Source: Acidobacteriota bacterium (lineage in GTDB: Bacteria > Acidobacteriota > Terriglobia > Bryobacterales > Bryobacteraceae). Taken from it: a stretch of DNA of 13,003 bases. The stretch spans positions 1 to 13,003 of the forward strand of contig VFZQ01000060.1 in NCBI GenBank assembly GCA_016871135.1, written 5' to 3'. Positions 5,336 through 13,003 of this stretch are shown here, piece by piece. A program made the translations under genes and the position numbers. How positions within the stretch are numbered: the first letter of the stretch is position 1; each line of letters opens with the position of its first letter. The notes beneath the pieces are model-generated. The model saw only the letters and a list, made by a program, of their open reading frames with translations, ran no database searches and was not told where the DNA came from.

Positions 5336-8300
5336 AACTCGACGCGCACTCCCGCGCGCAGTCCGCGCGCGCCTGATGGATCCAGATCCGAAGCTCCGCC
5401 TACACCCGTCAACACGCCAATTCCGCCCGCCTGTGTGATGTTCAGGCCGGGGTTCGAGTAGTTCGGCGAGTTGAAGACGTTGGTTCCGGTCAGTTCACTG
5501 CGCACGCGGAACCGCTCGTTCCACGAGAAGTGTTTCGCGATCCCCGCGTTGATGATTTGTGAACTAGGGCCGATGATCACACCCTTCGCCGAAGTCCCGA
5601 AGAACCCGGCCGTCGGCGGGGCGAATGCCGACGGATCGAACCAGCGCGCCGTGCTCCGTTGATCCGCCGGAATAGACGCATCGCGCAGGTGATTCGGCCG
5701 GATCGTGACCTGCGCTGGCGTTCTCGATGGTGTGAACGCCGTGCCGGTGGGGTCGGGGCCGGTCCACGCCGGCGTTAGGAACTGCCCGGAGTACGTACTG
5801 AAAATCGTCGACCACTCCCAACCGCCAATCAGCAGGTTCTGCAGCTTGGTCGCATTGCCGCCGAAGCGTTTGCCCTTGCCGAACGGCAGGTCATAGATCA
5901 GATTGCCCGTCACGCGATGCGCCGGAATGTCCTGCCACACCGCGCGTTCGCGGCGGCGATCATAAGCGTTCTCGGGCGATTCGCCGCGCTCCAAGTCGCC
6001 GATGTCTCGCGCATAGACCCATGACAGTTGATACGCCAGTCCGGAATCCCAGCGGCGTTCGGCTTCCAGCGTCAGCGAGTTGTATTGATGCCCAGCGCCA
6101 TTGGACAGATACGTGATCGCCGGATAACGCGGGAACGCACGCGGCTTATCGACGAACGGGCGATTGTCGGGAAGCGGCTGATTGATGTTGTATCCCCACT
6201 CGCCTTGCCGTGTGTTGGTTCCGATATACGACACGCGGAAACCCGTCTTCCAACGCTGATGTTCCAACGTGAGGTTGTACTGCATCGAGTACGGGTCGCG
6301 CAGATCGCGCCGAATCGCCTGCGGCAGCGTAATCGTAGCGGGCCCGGCCACGCTGTTGGGGAAGATGCGCGGGAAGACGACGTCGGGAATCGGCGTCGAA
6401 TTCGTATAGGTCGGTTCGTTGATCACAAATGGCGCGCCGCCCGCCTGCGCGACGCGCGAGACGATGTCATAGAAGATGCCAAAGCCCGCGCGCACGACCG
6501 TGTTCGGTCCAAGCGGACGCCAAGCGAGACCGAAGCGCGGCGCCCAGTTGTTGCGGTCTGTCTTAAGCAGAGTGTTGGTCGGATAGCCGGCCTGGCTCGC
6601 TTCGACAAGATCGACATAACCGGTCGGCATCAGCGGGCTGACGAGATTGCGCGATCCGTCGGGGATTACGATCTTGCCCGTCGAAACATCGAACAACGAA
6701 TGGCGGTTGCCCGCCTCGCTCCACGACGGATGAATCTCATACCGCATGCCGAGGTTCAGGGTCAGATCCTTGCGAATCTTCCACTCATCGGTCACGTAGA
6801 AATCCCACGACCAGCGCAGCCGGTCGATGAAGATTGCCGGCGCCGCGCGCTGCGCCGAGGTCGGCGTGCCCAGCAGGAAATCGGCGTAGGGATGGCCGGT
6901 GTAGCGGTTCGAGAAGTTCAGATTGCCGAACAGCGCGTCGGGCATGTTCTGATCCTGGAACTGCGTGCGGCCCGCGAACAACCCGAACTTGACGTTGTGT
7001 TTACCGCGGAACCAGGAGGTCTGCTGCTGGATCTGCTGCGCGTAATTCAGAAAGCCCGGATGCCGCCATGCGGTCTGCGAGGTTCCGGTCACGGCGATGC
7101 CGGTATAGGCGATGCGCGGAACGCCGTTGATGTCGGGAACATTCGGCGCGAGGCCGGTGATACCGAGATCCTTCACGACTTCCAGGCCCATCAGCGGGCC
7201 GTGCCGCGGGTTGTCGTTCCACGCGAAACCCCAGCGAAATTCGTTCACCAGCGTCGTCGAGATCGACTTCGTGTAGGAGAGGTTGATCGCCCTCGTGTCG
7301 CGCGTCTGCCACCGGCGGCCGATGGCCGGCAAAGCCGAATCGTAATCGCGCGAGTGCGAACGGTTCCAAGTGTAACGGCCGAAGACGAAGTTCTTGTCGT
7401 TGAAACGATGATCGCCCCGGCCCGTCCAATAGGTGTTCGGGTCGAACGGCCTTTGCAGTTGTGTGCGGAAGTTCTGCGCCACGAGCACATCCGGATTGCC
7501 GAAGTTCGGCAGCGGATAGAAACGTGTCTGGAACTTCTGAGAAACGGGATTGATACGCGAGGCGGGCACGAGGCTGTTCGGGAACGGCGTGTTGTTATTG
7601 AACGGATCGCGAATCGCCCCGTCGCGCGCGAAGTCGCCATTGCGCCAGCGCGGCAGCGGTACCGTCGGATTCAGGTTCGAGAGCACCTGGCTACCGCGCG
7701 TCGTTTCGAGCGAGTAGAAGAAAAACGTCTTGTTGTGGCCGTCATAGAGTTTCGGCAGCACTACCGGGCCGCCCACCGAGAAGCCGGGGTTGTGGCGAAC
7801 GCCCGTTCCGCGCTGCGCGGCGAAGGGGTTTCGCGCGCGAAAAACGGGAGAGGAGTAGTAGTCGAATCCAGATCCGTGCAGTTCATTCGATCCGCCCTTC
7901 GAAACGATCGTCACCTGGCCGATCGAGCCGAAGTCGGCGGTGTTGTTGGCGATGTCGACGCGGACCTCTTCGAAGCTCTCGATCTGCGAAACCAGCGGCG
8001 AAATTTGCGTGCCGTCGTATTGATTGGAGAGCGTGATGCCGTCGATCGATGCATCGCTTTGGTTGGCGCGCGAGCCGGCGAAGCGCCGCGTCGAACTACC
8101 GTTGCCGGCCTGCACGACTCCGGGAGTAAGGCCGACGAAGTTCCACAGCGAGCGCGTATTCAAAGGCAGAACCTTCAACTGCATCGCGTCCTTGGAGTCG
8201 GAAATGCGCGCCGTCTCGGTTTCGATCAGCGTCGCGCCGGCGGTGACTTCGATTTTGGTTTCGACGCCTCCGACTTCGAGATGTGCGTCGATGCGGCGCA

Positions 8301-8586
8301 CGTCGAGGCTCACGAGCTTCAATTCGCGGACGACAAACTGTTTAAAACCAGCGGCCGAAACCGTTAGCGTGTACTCGCCTTCGAGCAACTGCGGCAGCGT
8401 ATAGTTGCCGGCCGCATTCGAAGTGGCCGCGTAGCGGTAGTTGGTTTCTTTCTGCGTCGCGGTGAGGGCGGCGTTGGGGATGGCGGCGCCGGTGGCGTCG
8501 GTCACCGATCCGGTGATCGACGCGAACGTCGTCTGAGCACGGCTGAGCGAAGCGGTGGCTAGAAAGAGGACCCAAGCGATGCGCAT
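5332..8586 (-). CDS. Oar-like TonB-dependent outer-membrane receptor with carboxypeptidase-regulatory-like domain
   Basis: The 1084-residue protein has a signal peptide (residues 1-17, MRIAWVLFLATASLSRA). A carboxypeptidase-regulatory-like beta domain (about 22-105: ITGSVTDATGAAIPNA, NYTLPQLLEGEYTLTVSAAGF) follows, then a plug domain (about 110-240, including LPLNTRSLWNF, DGITLSNQYDG and GQVTIVSKGGSNELHGSG). The remainder is a beta-barrel ending in GLRAGVRVEF, whose final Phe is the usual outer-membrane assembly signal. This Oar-like architecture is massively expanded in Acidobacteriota and is assumed to import or bind large substrates. No convincing TonB box is seen. ATG 8584-8586 was chosen because the signal peptide begins there; in-frame sequence upstream is polar and overlaps the FG-GAP gene. 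There is no Shine-Dalgarno sequence, but TATACT lies 10 nt upstream. It is the last gene of a three-gene operon, 19 nt after the FG-GAP gene. Substrate unknown. Confidence 0.92.
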   Translation of the reverse strand: MRIAWVLFLATASLSRAQTTFASITGSVTDATGAAIPNAALTATQKETNYRYAATSNAAGNYTLPQLLEGEYTLTVSAAGFKQFVVRELKLVSLDVRRIDAHLEVGGVETKIEVTAGATLIETETARISDSKDAMQLKVLPLNTRSLWNFVGLTPGVVQAGNGSSTRRFAGSRANQSDASIDGITLSNQYDGTQISPLVSQIESFEEVRVDIANNTADFGSIGQVTIVSKGGSNELHGSGFDYYSSPVFRARNPFAAQRGTGVRHNPGFSVGGPVVLPKLYDGHNKTFFFYSLETTRGSQVLSNLNPTVPLPRWRNGDFARDGAIRDPFNNNTPFPNSLVPASRINPVSQKFQTRFYPLPNFGNPDVLVAQNFRTQLQRPFDPNTYWTGRGDHRFNDKNFVFGRYTWNRSHSRDYDSALPAIGRRWQTRDTRAINLSYTKSISTTLVNEFRWGFAWNDNPRHGPLMGLEVVKDLGITGLAPNVPDINGVPRIAYTGIAVTGTSQTAWRHPGFLNYAQQIQQQTSWFRGKHNVKFGLFAGRTQFQDQNMPDALFGNLNFSNRYTGHPYADFLLGTPTSAQRAAPAIFIDRLRWSWDFYVTDEWKIRKDLTLNLGMRYEIHPSWSEAGNRHSLFDVSTGKIVIPDGSRNLVSPLMPTGYVDLVEASQAGYPTNTLLKTDRNNWAPRFGLAWRPLGPNTVVRAGFGIFYDIVSRVAQAGGAPFVINEPTYTNSTPIPDVVFPRIFPNSVAGPATITLPQAIRRDLRDPYSMQYNLTLEHQRWKTGFRVSYIGTNTRQGEWGYNINQPLPDNRPFVDKPRAFPRYPAITYLSNGAGHQYNSLTLEAERRWDSGLAYQLSWVYARDIGDLERGESPENAYDRRRERAVWQDIPAHRVTGNLIYDLPFGKGKRFGGNATKLQNLLIGGWEWSTIFSTYSGQFLTPAWTGPDPTGTAFTPSRTPAQVTIRPNHLRDASIPADQRSTARWFDPSAFAPPTAGFFGTSAKGVIIGPSSQIINAGIAKHFSWNERFRVRSELTGTNVFNSPNYSNPGLNITQAGGIGVLTGVGGASDLDPSGARGLRAGVRVEF

Positions 8587-8596
8587 ACGTGCATTG

Positions 8597-8602
8597 AGTA
8601 TA
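8597..8602 (-). promoter_or_regulatory. Possible internal -10 element (TATACT) before the receptor gene
   Basis: On the coding strand the 19-nt gap between the FG-GAP stop and receptor ATG 8586 contains TATACT followed by exactly 10 nt and the ATG. It may allow a separate, nearly leaderless transcript of the receptor gene. The -35 region, inside the FG-GAP gene, is poor. It shares the arrangement seen at 44-49 before the aldolase. Confidence 0.3.
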
Positions 8603-8605
8603 CGC

Positions 8606-10984
8606 CTACTGAATGACGATTTTGGTGCGGTTCGACGTGTTGCCGTCGGCCGCGAGAACGACCTCCACTTCACCGCGCCGCGCCAGCGATTTCGGAATCA
8701 CGACGTTGATTTGATCGAGGCCCGGAGTGACCGGATGCGCGCCCGCGAAGAGTACTTCGGCAGTGGTGTTGGCGACAAGCACGGTCACACGCGCGCCGTT
8801 GCGCCAGCCGGTTCCGAAGAGCGAAACGACGAGTGTTTCGCCGTCACCGCCTGGTGACATCGGCGCGGCAACGCAACGGCCGCTCCCGCAGTCAAATACT
8901 GGGACGTTGCGGACGCCGCCATCGGCCGAGTACAGCGCTGCGTAAGCCGCGGGAACACCGTCGACAACACCATCAACCGTGAACATGCCAGGCGCCACGC
9001 GCGCGACTGTCACTTCGCCCGAGGCTATGCTCGCGCCGTCCTGCAGAACATGCAGTGTTCGCGTACCGGCCTGCACGCCGGCCGGGATATACACATTCAC
9101 CTGTCCGTCGCCAACAAACGTCACGCTCGTTGCGATGGTGGGCAGGCCCGGTTGGCGGAACTCGGCTGTAATGCGGCCAAGCGTTGCGGTGTTCACGAAT
9201 CCGGGCATCGCCACCGTTGCGAACCCGTCGCTCGGAACTGGCGAACGGAAAGTTGCCGCGTGCGCCGCGGTAAGCGTGGTTCGCACGACAAAATCGATCT
9301 CGCTTGTTTCAGACGGTTGATAGCCCGTTCCTTCGTAGGTCAACTTGACCTTGATCTTGCCAACGGGCAATCCAGGCGGAATGAACAACTGCGCGGCACC
9401 GGCGCTGACCAGGCCCTGTGAAACAACAGCGCCGTTGACGGCCAGCCGGACCGTTCCTTCGACAGCGGGCGCGAGCGGTCCGAGCACCGTCGCTCCAACA
9501 CGGAGGCCTTGGTCGCGCTGGATCTCGTTGGAACTCGTCGTGAGGCGAATCGTCGTCGGTACGGCTTGAATCGACACGCGCACGGCGGGCGCGCTCGACG
9601 CGGCGAAACCGGCGGTGCCAGAAAATCCGGCGGCGAGATCGTATACGCCGACCGGCAACACGATCTCGAAGCGAGCCGACGCGACATCGCGCACTCCCGC
9701 CGCGAGCACTTCCGGCAACGCGATCGGCGTCACGGGAGCATCTTGCAGCGGCACGCCGTTGCGGAATAGCGTGATCCGACCGGAGGCGAGCGCGGTGACC
9801 GGGAACGGCGGCGTGTTGACCTGAACACGAACGTTGATCGTTGTGCGCTGGCCGAAGAGAGTATTGGGCGCAACCTCCATCACGGTTGTCGTGAGCGTCG
9901 GCGTACCTACAAAAATCGAGACGGCGGATCCGGCGTGCGGCCCGGCCGTGGCGATGTCGAGGATGCCATCGGCGTTGAAGTCGACTACGGCGAAGCGGAC
10001 GGTACTGGCCACGCCGAAGCCGGGCAGCGGCGGTGTAGAGACTGCGCCGGTGGCCCCAATGCCGGCGATCAGCATGCCGGCGTTGGTGGCGGCGAAGATT
10101 TCGGGAACGCCGTCGCCGTTGAAATCGGCGAGTTGCAAGAGATTCGGCGCGGCAAGCGAAGTCGAGGTCACGGGCGGGGCGAAATAGGGTGTTGCCGAAC
10201 CGGTCGCGGCGAGCGTGAGATAGGCGCTGCCGGCGGGATTGGCAAGCACAATGTCGGCTCGGCGGTCGCGAGTAAAGTCGCCGAGCGCGATGTCGCTGAC
10301 GCTCACAGGAATCGCAATCGACTGCGCGATGTTGATCGACGGCCCCTGTCCGCTGATAACGATGTGCAGTTGGCCGGCGCGGCTTTGCACGATCAGATCG
10401 GTGAAGCCATCGGTATTGAGATCGGCTGCGGCGATGACGCCGGGACTGGCGACGGGCGCGGTCGGCCCGGGGCCGAATGTGCGATCGAGGCGATTGAACC
10501 AAACACCGACGCGCGCCGAAACGGGCAACGTGACGGCGGCATCCTGGAAGCCATCGCCGTTGAAATCGCCGATGGCCAAACGGCCGCCGGGCTCGGAGAG
10601 GGCGGAACAACTCACGCCGGAGACGAACCCCAAGCCGTTGCCGCCGGCCAGGCAGAGCGCCGAGCCGGTTAGGATCAACACGTCGGGGAAGCCATCGCCG
10701 GTGAAGTCGGCGATCTGCGCGTCAATCGCCTCGCCCTGCACGAGCGACTCATTAAAAGAACTGGCGAAGCCACCGCGCGAACCGAGCGCGATCGACACCG
10801 AGGAGTTGAAGAAACCGCCGGGCGAAGAGTAGATCGTGACAAGATCGGAGAAGCCGTCGCGATTCATGTCGGCCGAGAGAATCCGCAGCGGTTGCAGCGG
10901 CTGGTTGGTCATCGGAAACAAGCCGGACGATTGGAACGTCGTGGCGTAGAGGGCAAGTGCGAAGAGGAAAATCAGCGGGCGCAT
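8606..10984 (-). CDS. Secreted FG-GAP/VCBS repeat protein with Ig-like domains and Solibacter-type C-terminal domain
   Basis: The 792-residue protein starts with a signal peptide (MRPLIFLFALALYA). Seven FG-GAP repeats follow, with calcium-loop motifs at about residues 39 (DMNRDGFSD), 93, 140, 188, 236, 287 and 335, spaced 47-54 residues, as in a seven-bladed propeller. Repeat five (DFTRDRRAD) lacks the glycine and repeat six (DFNGDGVPE) ends in Glu, so their metal binding is doubtful. Two Ig-like domains (about 362-475 and 476-568) lead to a C-terminal region (about 572-792) with the landmarks AATF, APGMFTV, YAALYSADG, LFGTGWRNG, FAGAHPVTPGLDQINVVIP and SNRTKIVIQ, the pattern of the TIGR03437 Solibacter C-terminal family. 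Cys699 and Cys704 could form a disulfide. Function is probably surface binding or adhesion. AGGAG (10991-10995) lies 6 nt before ATG 10984 and overlaps the stop of the preceding gene, indicating translational coupling. Confidence 0.9.
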   Translation of the reverse strand: MRPLIFLFALALYATTFQSSGLFPMTNQPLQPLRILSADMNRDGFSDLVTIYSSPGGFFNSSVSIALGSRGGFASSFNESLVQGEAIDAQIADFTGDGFPDVLILTGSALCLAGGNGLGFVSGVSCSALSEPGGRLAIGDFNGDGFQDAAVTLPVSARVGVWFNRLDRTFGPGPTAPVASPGVIAAADLNTDGFTDLIVQSRAGQLHIVISGQGPSINIAQSIAIPVSVSDIALGDFTRDRRADIVLANPAGSAYLTLAATGSATPYFAPPVTSTSLAAPNLLQLADFNGDGVPEIFAATNAGMLIAGIGATGAVSTPPLPGFGVASTVRFAVVDFNADGILDIATAGPHAGSAVSIFVGTPTLTTTVMEVAPNTLFGQRTTINVRVQVNTPPFPVTALASGRITLFRNGVPLQDAPVTPIALPEVLAAGVRDVASARFEIVLPVGVYDLAAGFSGTAGFAASSAPAVRVSIQAVPTTIRLTTSSNEIQRDQGLRVGATVLGPLAPAVEGTVRLAVNGAVVSQGLVSAGAAQLFIPPGLPVGKIKVKLTYEGTGYQPSETSEIDFVVRTTLTAAHAATFRSPVPSDGFATVAMPGFVNTATLGRITAEFRQPGLPTIATSVTFVGDGQVNVYIPAGVQAGTRTLHVLQDGASIASGEVTVARVAPGMFTVDGVVDGVPAAYAALYSADGGVRNVPVFDCGSGRCVAAPMSPGGDGETLVVSLFGTGWRNGARVTVLVANTTAEVLFAGAHPVTPGLDQINVVIPKSLARRGEVEVVLAADGNTSNRTKIVIQ

Positions 10985-10990
10985 GGTGTA

Positions 10991-10995
10991 CTCCT
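10991..10995 (-). promoter_or_regulatory. Ribosome-binding site of the FG-GAP gene, overlapping the upstream stop
   Basis: CTCCT reads AGGAG on the coding strand, 6 nt before ATG 10984. The upstream stop codon TAG (10994-10996) is part of the same TAGGAG, so ribosomes terminating on the propeller gene stop on top of this site. Confidence 0.75.
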
Positions 10996-12979
10996 AATCC
11001 TTCAGGAAGCCGTGGTAAAGCCCCATGTAATAGGGCAGCAGAAACGCGGCGCCGCTGGCAAGGGCGCGGCCGGCGCCGCCTTGATCGAGCGCCCACGGAT
11101 CGTGATTCCAATGGTTGACGAAGCGTTCGTCGATGGGCACAACGCGGCCGTCGCGGCGGTGTCCGCGATTGGAGCCGGGGAACTTCACGATGTCCTTGCG
11201 GTGCGAATTGGTGTGGCGCCAGTCGAAGCGGTCGAGCGGGAATCGTTTGAGAGTATCGGCGGACTCTTCGAGCCACGCGCCGCGCGGCGTCAGGTCGTGC
11301 GTGCGATGCGAGTCGGTGTACTTCTCGTTCTGGAGAACGCTCGCGGCAATGAAATTGAACAGCGGATTCAACTCGGGCGCTTCGACATCCCAGCGGCGCT
11401 TGAGCGTGATGCCGTAGATCATTCGGAGTTTCGGATCGGTCTCGTAGCGCATGAGATTGTAGAGCAGCATGAAGGCCATTTCGTCGTCGCTCTGATTACC
11501 CGCACCCGCGCCGCCGTTGCTTTTGGCCATCATCGTATTGATGTGATAGCCGTGCTCGGCGATGAGTTTCTTCGCGGCGGCGGCATACTTCGCGTCGCCC
11601 GTAATGTGTTCGGCGGTTTTGAGATAGGACAACATGCTCGATGAGTTGAGCGAGCGGTCATCGGCCCACATGGAGTCGTGGTTGAGTTTCTCCGGATTGT
11701 AGACGCCCCAACGGGTGACCGTTCCGTCGTGATCGACGAGTTGGAAGTTGTGCGCGATCAGGTGATCGGTGAGCGCTGCGACGTGATCTTTGACGCTGCG
11801 CTCCTCGGCGGCGTCGCCTTTGGCCACGAGGTCGTAGTAGAGGCCGTAAAGAAAGTAGTGGCCGTCGAGTTCGTCGGAGCTAGTGTCGGCTTTCCAGAAC
11901 CATTTGCCATCGGCGCTGCGCGGCCAGCGTGGATTCATGACCTTCCAGAGGCTGTCGCGGGTGGACTGCATTTTGCGATCGGCTTCGGGTGTGTAGGCCG
12001 ATGCGTTCGGATCGGGTCCGCTTGTCGGAAGAACGGTGCGCGCGACGTAGCCTCGAGGCGCGGGCGGCGTGCCGCCTTGTGTCACCGAGCCGAGGAACCG
12101 CATCGCGTCGAAGGCTTTCTTGGCGCGCGCTTTGGCTTTCGGATCTTTCGTGGCGGCGTAGGCGAAGCACTCGCCGGCGCCATACATCGAGGTCCATAGG
12201 CCATCGTTGTCGCTGTCGCGTTGGATGAAGTTCGCGGCATCGCCGGGCGCGGCGACGCTTACTTCGAGCACGTATTCATAGGGTGTTCGCCGATGGCGCC
12301 GGTCGATCTCCTCTTCGAAGAAACGGGCCTTTTCGGCGAGAGTCATCGGCCTGTTTCTAATGACGCCGACACCTTTCGCCGTGGCGAACCAAGCGTTGTC
12401 TTCGGCGTCGACGGCGACGGCGCGGATGTTGTCGTCGGGCAGCCAGCGCAGACCCTGGCGGTACTCCCAGGTCTTGCCATCGAATCGGATCGCGCCGCGC
12501 GGCGTGGCCAGCCAGACACTGCCGTCGCGCGCGGCCGCGATGCCGGTGAACTCGTCGAGAGGAAGACCTTCTTCGATGCCGTAGAGCTTCCAGCCCTGTG
12601 CCTCGCGCTTGCCGACGCCTTGTGGGCTGGCGAACCAAGTGCCCGAAGAGTGGACGTCGACCGGCGCCCAGCTCTTGTTGCCGTCGCGTGGAAAGACACG
12701 CTCGCCGCGATCGTCGCGAAGAAAGTCCGCGGGCTTGCGGACCGATATGGCCGCGGACGCCGGCGTCCAGCGGCCCGCGCGGAATACGGCGCCGCCGCGT
12801 GAGGTGACGGCGACAACGTCTCCGTTCGCTGCGATGCCGATGTTGGTCACATCGTCACTCGGGAGGCCTTCGGCGGAGGTGTAACGCGCTGCGACATGCT
12901 GCCGGAACGAGCCGATGGCGAGCGGCGCATTCTGCGCGCTCGCGATGATCGATAAAACAAAACAGAGCGGTTTTGTCAT
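10994..12979 (-). CDS. Exported beta-propeller (Reg_prop-like) plus alpha/alpha-toroid protein, glycosidase-like
   Basis: The 661-residue product has a short signal peptide (MTKPLCFVLSIIASAQ). Propeller repeats of the two-component-regulator type span about residues 31-208, seen as YTSAEGLPSDDVTNIGIA, YGIEEGLPLDEFTGIAAA, GSVWLATPRGAIRFDG and DDNIRAVAVDAEDNAWFATAKGVGV. The C-terminal half (about 215-661) is helix-rich and resembles six-hairpin (alpha/alpha-toroid) glycosidase-like proteins. It has a possible calcium loop RDSDNDGLWTSMY (254-266), an acidic cluster ADTSSDELDGHYF (364-376) and WGVYNPEKLNHDSMWADDRSLNS (start about 424). The acidic cluster is the best candidate active site, but no named glycoside hydrolase family is assigned. 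There is no kinase, transmembrane segment or DNA-binding domain, so the propeller is not a classical hybrid sensor. It is the first gene of the operon, 9 nt before the FG-GAP gene. Only 24 nt upstream are in the window, so its promoter is not seen. Confidence 0.72.
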   Translation of the reverse strand: MTKPLCFVLSIIASAQNAPLAIGSFRQHVAARYTSAEGLPSDDVTNIGIAANGDVVAVTSRGGAVFRAGRWTPASAAISVRKPADFLRDDRGERVFPRDGNKSWAPVDVHSSGTWFASPQGVGKREAQGWKLYGIEEGLPLDEFTGIAAARDGSVWLATPRGAIRFDGKTWEYRQGLRWLPDDNIRAVAVDAEDNAWFATAKGVGVIRNRPMTLAEKARFFEEEIDRRHRRTPYEYVLEVSVAAPGDAANFIQRDSDNDGLWTSMYGAGECFAYAATKDPKAKARAKKAFDAMRFLGSVTQGGTPPAPRGYVARTVLPTSGPDPNASAYTPEADRKMQSTRDSLWKVMNPRWPRSADGKWFWKADTSSDELDGHYFLYGLYYDLVAKGDAAEERSVKDHVAALTDHLIAHNFQLVDHDGTVTRWGVYNPEKLNHDSMWADDRSLNSSSMLSYLKTAEHITGDAKYAAAAKKLIAEHGYHINTMMAKSNGGAGAGNQSDDEMAFMLLYNLMRYETDPKLRMIYGITLKRRWDVEAPELNPLFNFIAASVLQNEKYTDSHRTHDLTPRGAWLEESADTLKRFPLDRFDWRHTNSHRKDIVKFPGSNRGHRRDGRVVPIDERFVNHWNHDPWALDQGGAGRALASGAAFLLPYYMGLYHGFLKD

Positions 12980-13003
12980 ACAAGTTTCGCTACCACGAAT
13001 GTA

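Noticed and set aside
5336..5375. GC-rich repeats (CGCGCG runs) just past the HD-GYP stop as a possible terminator
   Set aside because: They encode the conserved C-terminal barrel strand of the receptor and lack a T-run on either strand.
6028..8367. A 779-codon open frame on the + strand opposite the receptor gene
   Set aside because: Its translation is Arg- and Ala-rich low-complexity with no recognisable domain, and it lies wholly antisense to a clearly coding TonB-dependent receptor; long stop-free antisense frames are expected in GC-rich genes.
9309..10610. A 433-codon open frame on the - strand in a second frame of the FG-GAP gene
   Set aside because: Extremely Arg-rich, no signal peptide or domain; it is an out-of-frame reading of the conserved FG-GAP and Ig-like coding region.
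10892..11644. A 250-codon open frame on the + strand spanning the propeller/FG-GAP junction
   Set aside because: It crosses the junction of two clearly coding minus-strand genes and matches no family; treated as a shadow.

Overview
The window is GC-rich, almost fully coding bacterial DNA that looks like a member of the Acidobacteriota, most likely near Solibacter/Bryobacter. This is inferred from gene content: an Oar-like TonB-dependent receptor with an N-terminal carboxypeptidase-regulatory-like domain, a secreted FG-GAP protein ending in the C-terminal domain first described in Solibacter usitatus (TIGR03437 type), many exported versions of normally cytoplasmic families, and DinB-family proteins. 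No rRNA, tRNA, transposon, CRISPR array or phage gene is visible. Ten genes were found, one of them frameshifted. No gap between genes exceeds about 110 bases.

Region 1 (60-917, + strand) is a HpcH/HpaI-type aldolase with an apparent signal peptide. Region 2 (4074 down to 937, - strand) is a compact five-gene run: exported DinB-like protein, TlpA-like thioredoxin lipoprotein, stand-alone DsbD alpha (N-terminal) domain protein, short GT9 (heptosyltransferase-like) glycosyltransferase, and an NmrA-like NAD(P)-binding protein broken by a single-base frameshift near 1454. Spacings are 31 nt, a 68-nt overlap, 4 nt and 19 nt, so co-transcription is likely. The TlpA and DsbD-alpha proteins look like the two soluble periplasmic ends of a DsbD-like system encoded as separate genes. 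The membrane reductase (CcdA/DsbD-beta) is not in the window.

Region 3 (4181-5335, + strand) is a response regulator with an HD-GYP output domain, predicted to hydrolyse cyclic di-GMP. It diverges from region 2 across a 106-nt intergenic stretch. That stretch holds a strong match to a sigma-28 (FliA) promoter and a CCCC-GAAA-GGGG hairpin, which would tie this enzyme to the motility regulon.

Region 4 (12979 down to 5332, - strand) is a tight three-gene operon of exported proteins. First is a beta-propeller (Reg_prop-like) protein fused to an alpha/alpha-toroid, six-hairpin glycosidase-like domain. Second is a seven-FG-GAP-repeat, Ig-like, Solibacter-C-terminal protein. Third is a large Oar-like outer-membrane receptor. 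They probably form a cell-surface binding, processing and uptake unit whose substrate cannot be read from sequence. Its last gene and the HD-GYP gene run tail to tail and share a CTAG in which both stop codons lie.

The most notable observations are the sigma-28-like promoter on the HD-GYP gene, the propeller-toroid/FG-GAP/TonB-receptor operon, the split DsbD pair with its long overlap, and an identical TATACT-N10-ATG arrangement in front of two genes that lack a Shine-Dalgarno sequence. No wholly new defence or mobile system was found.
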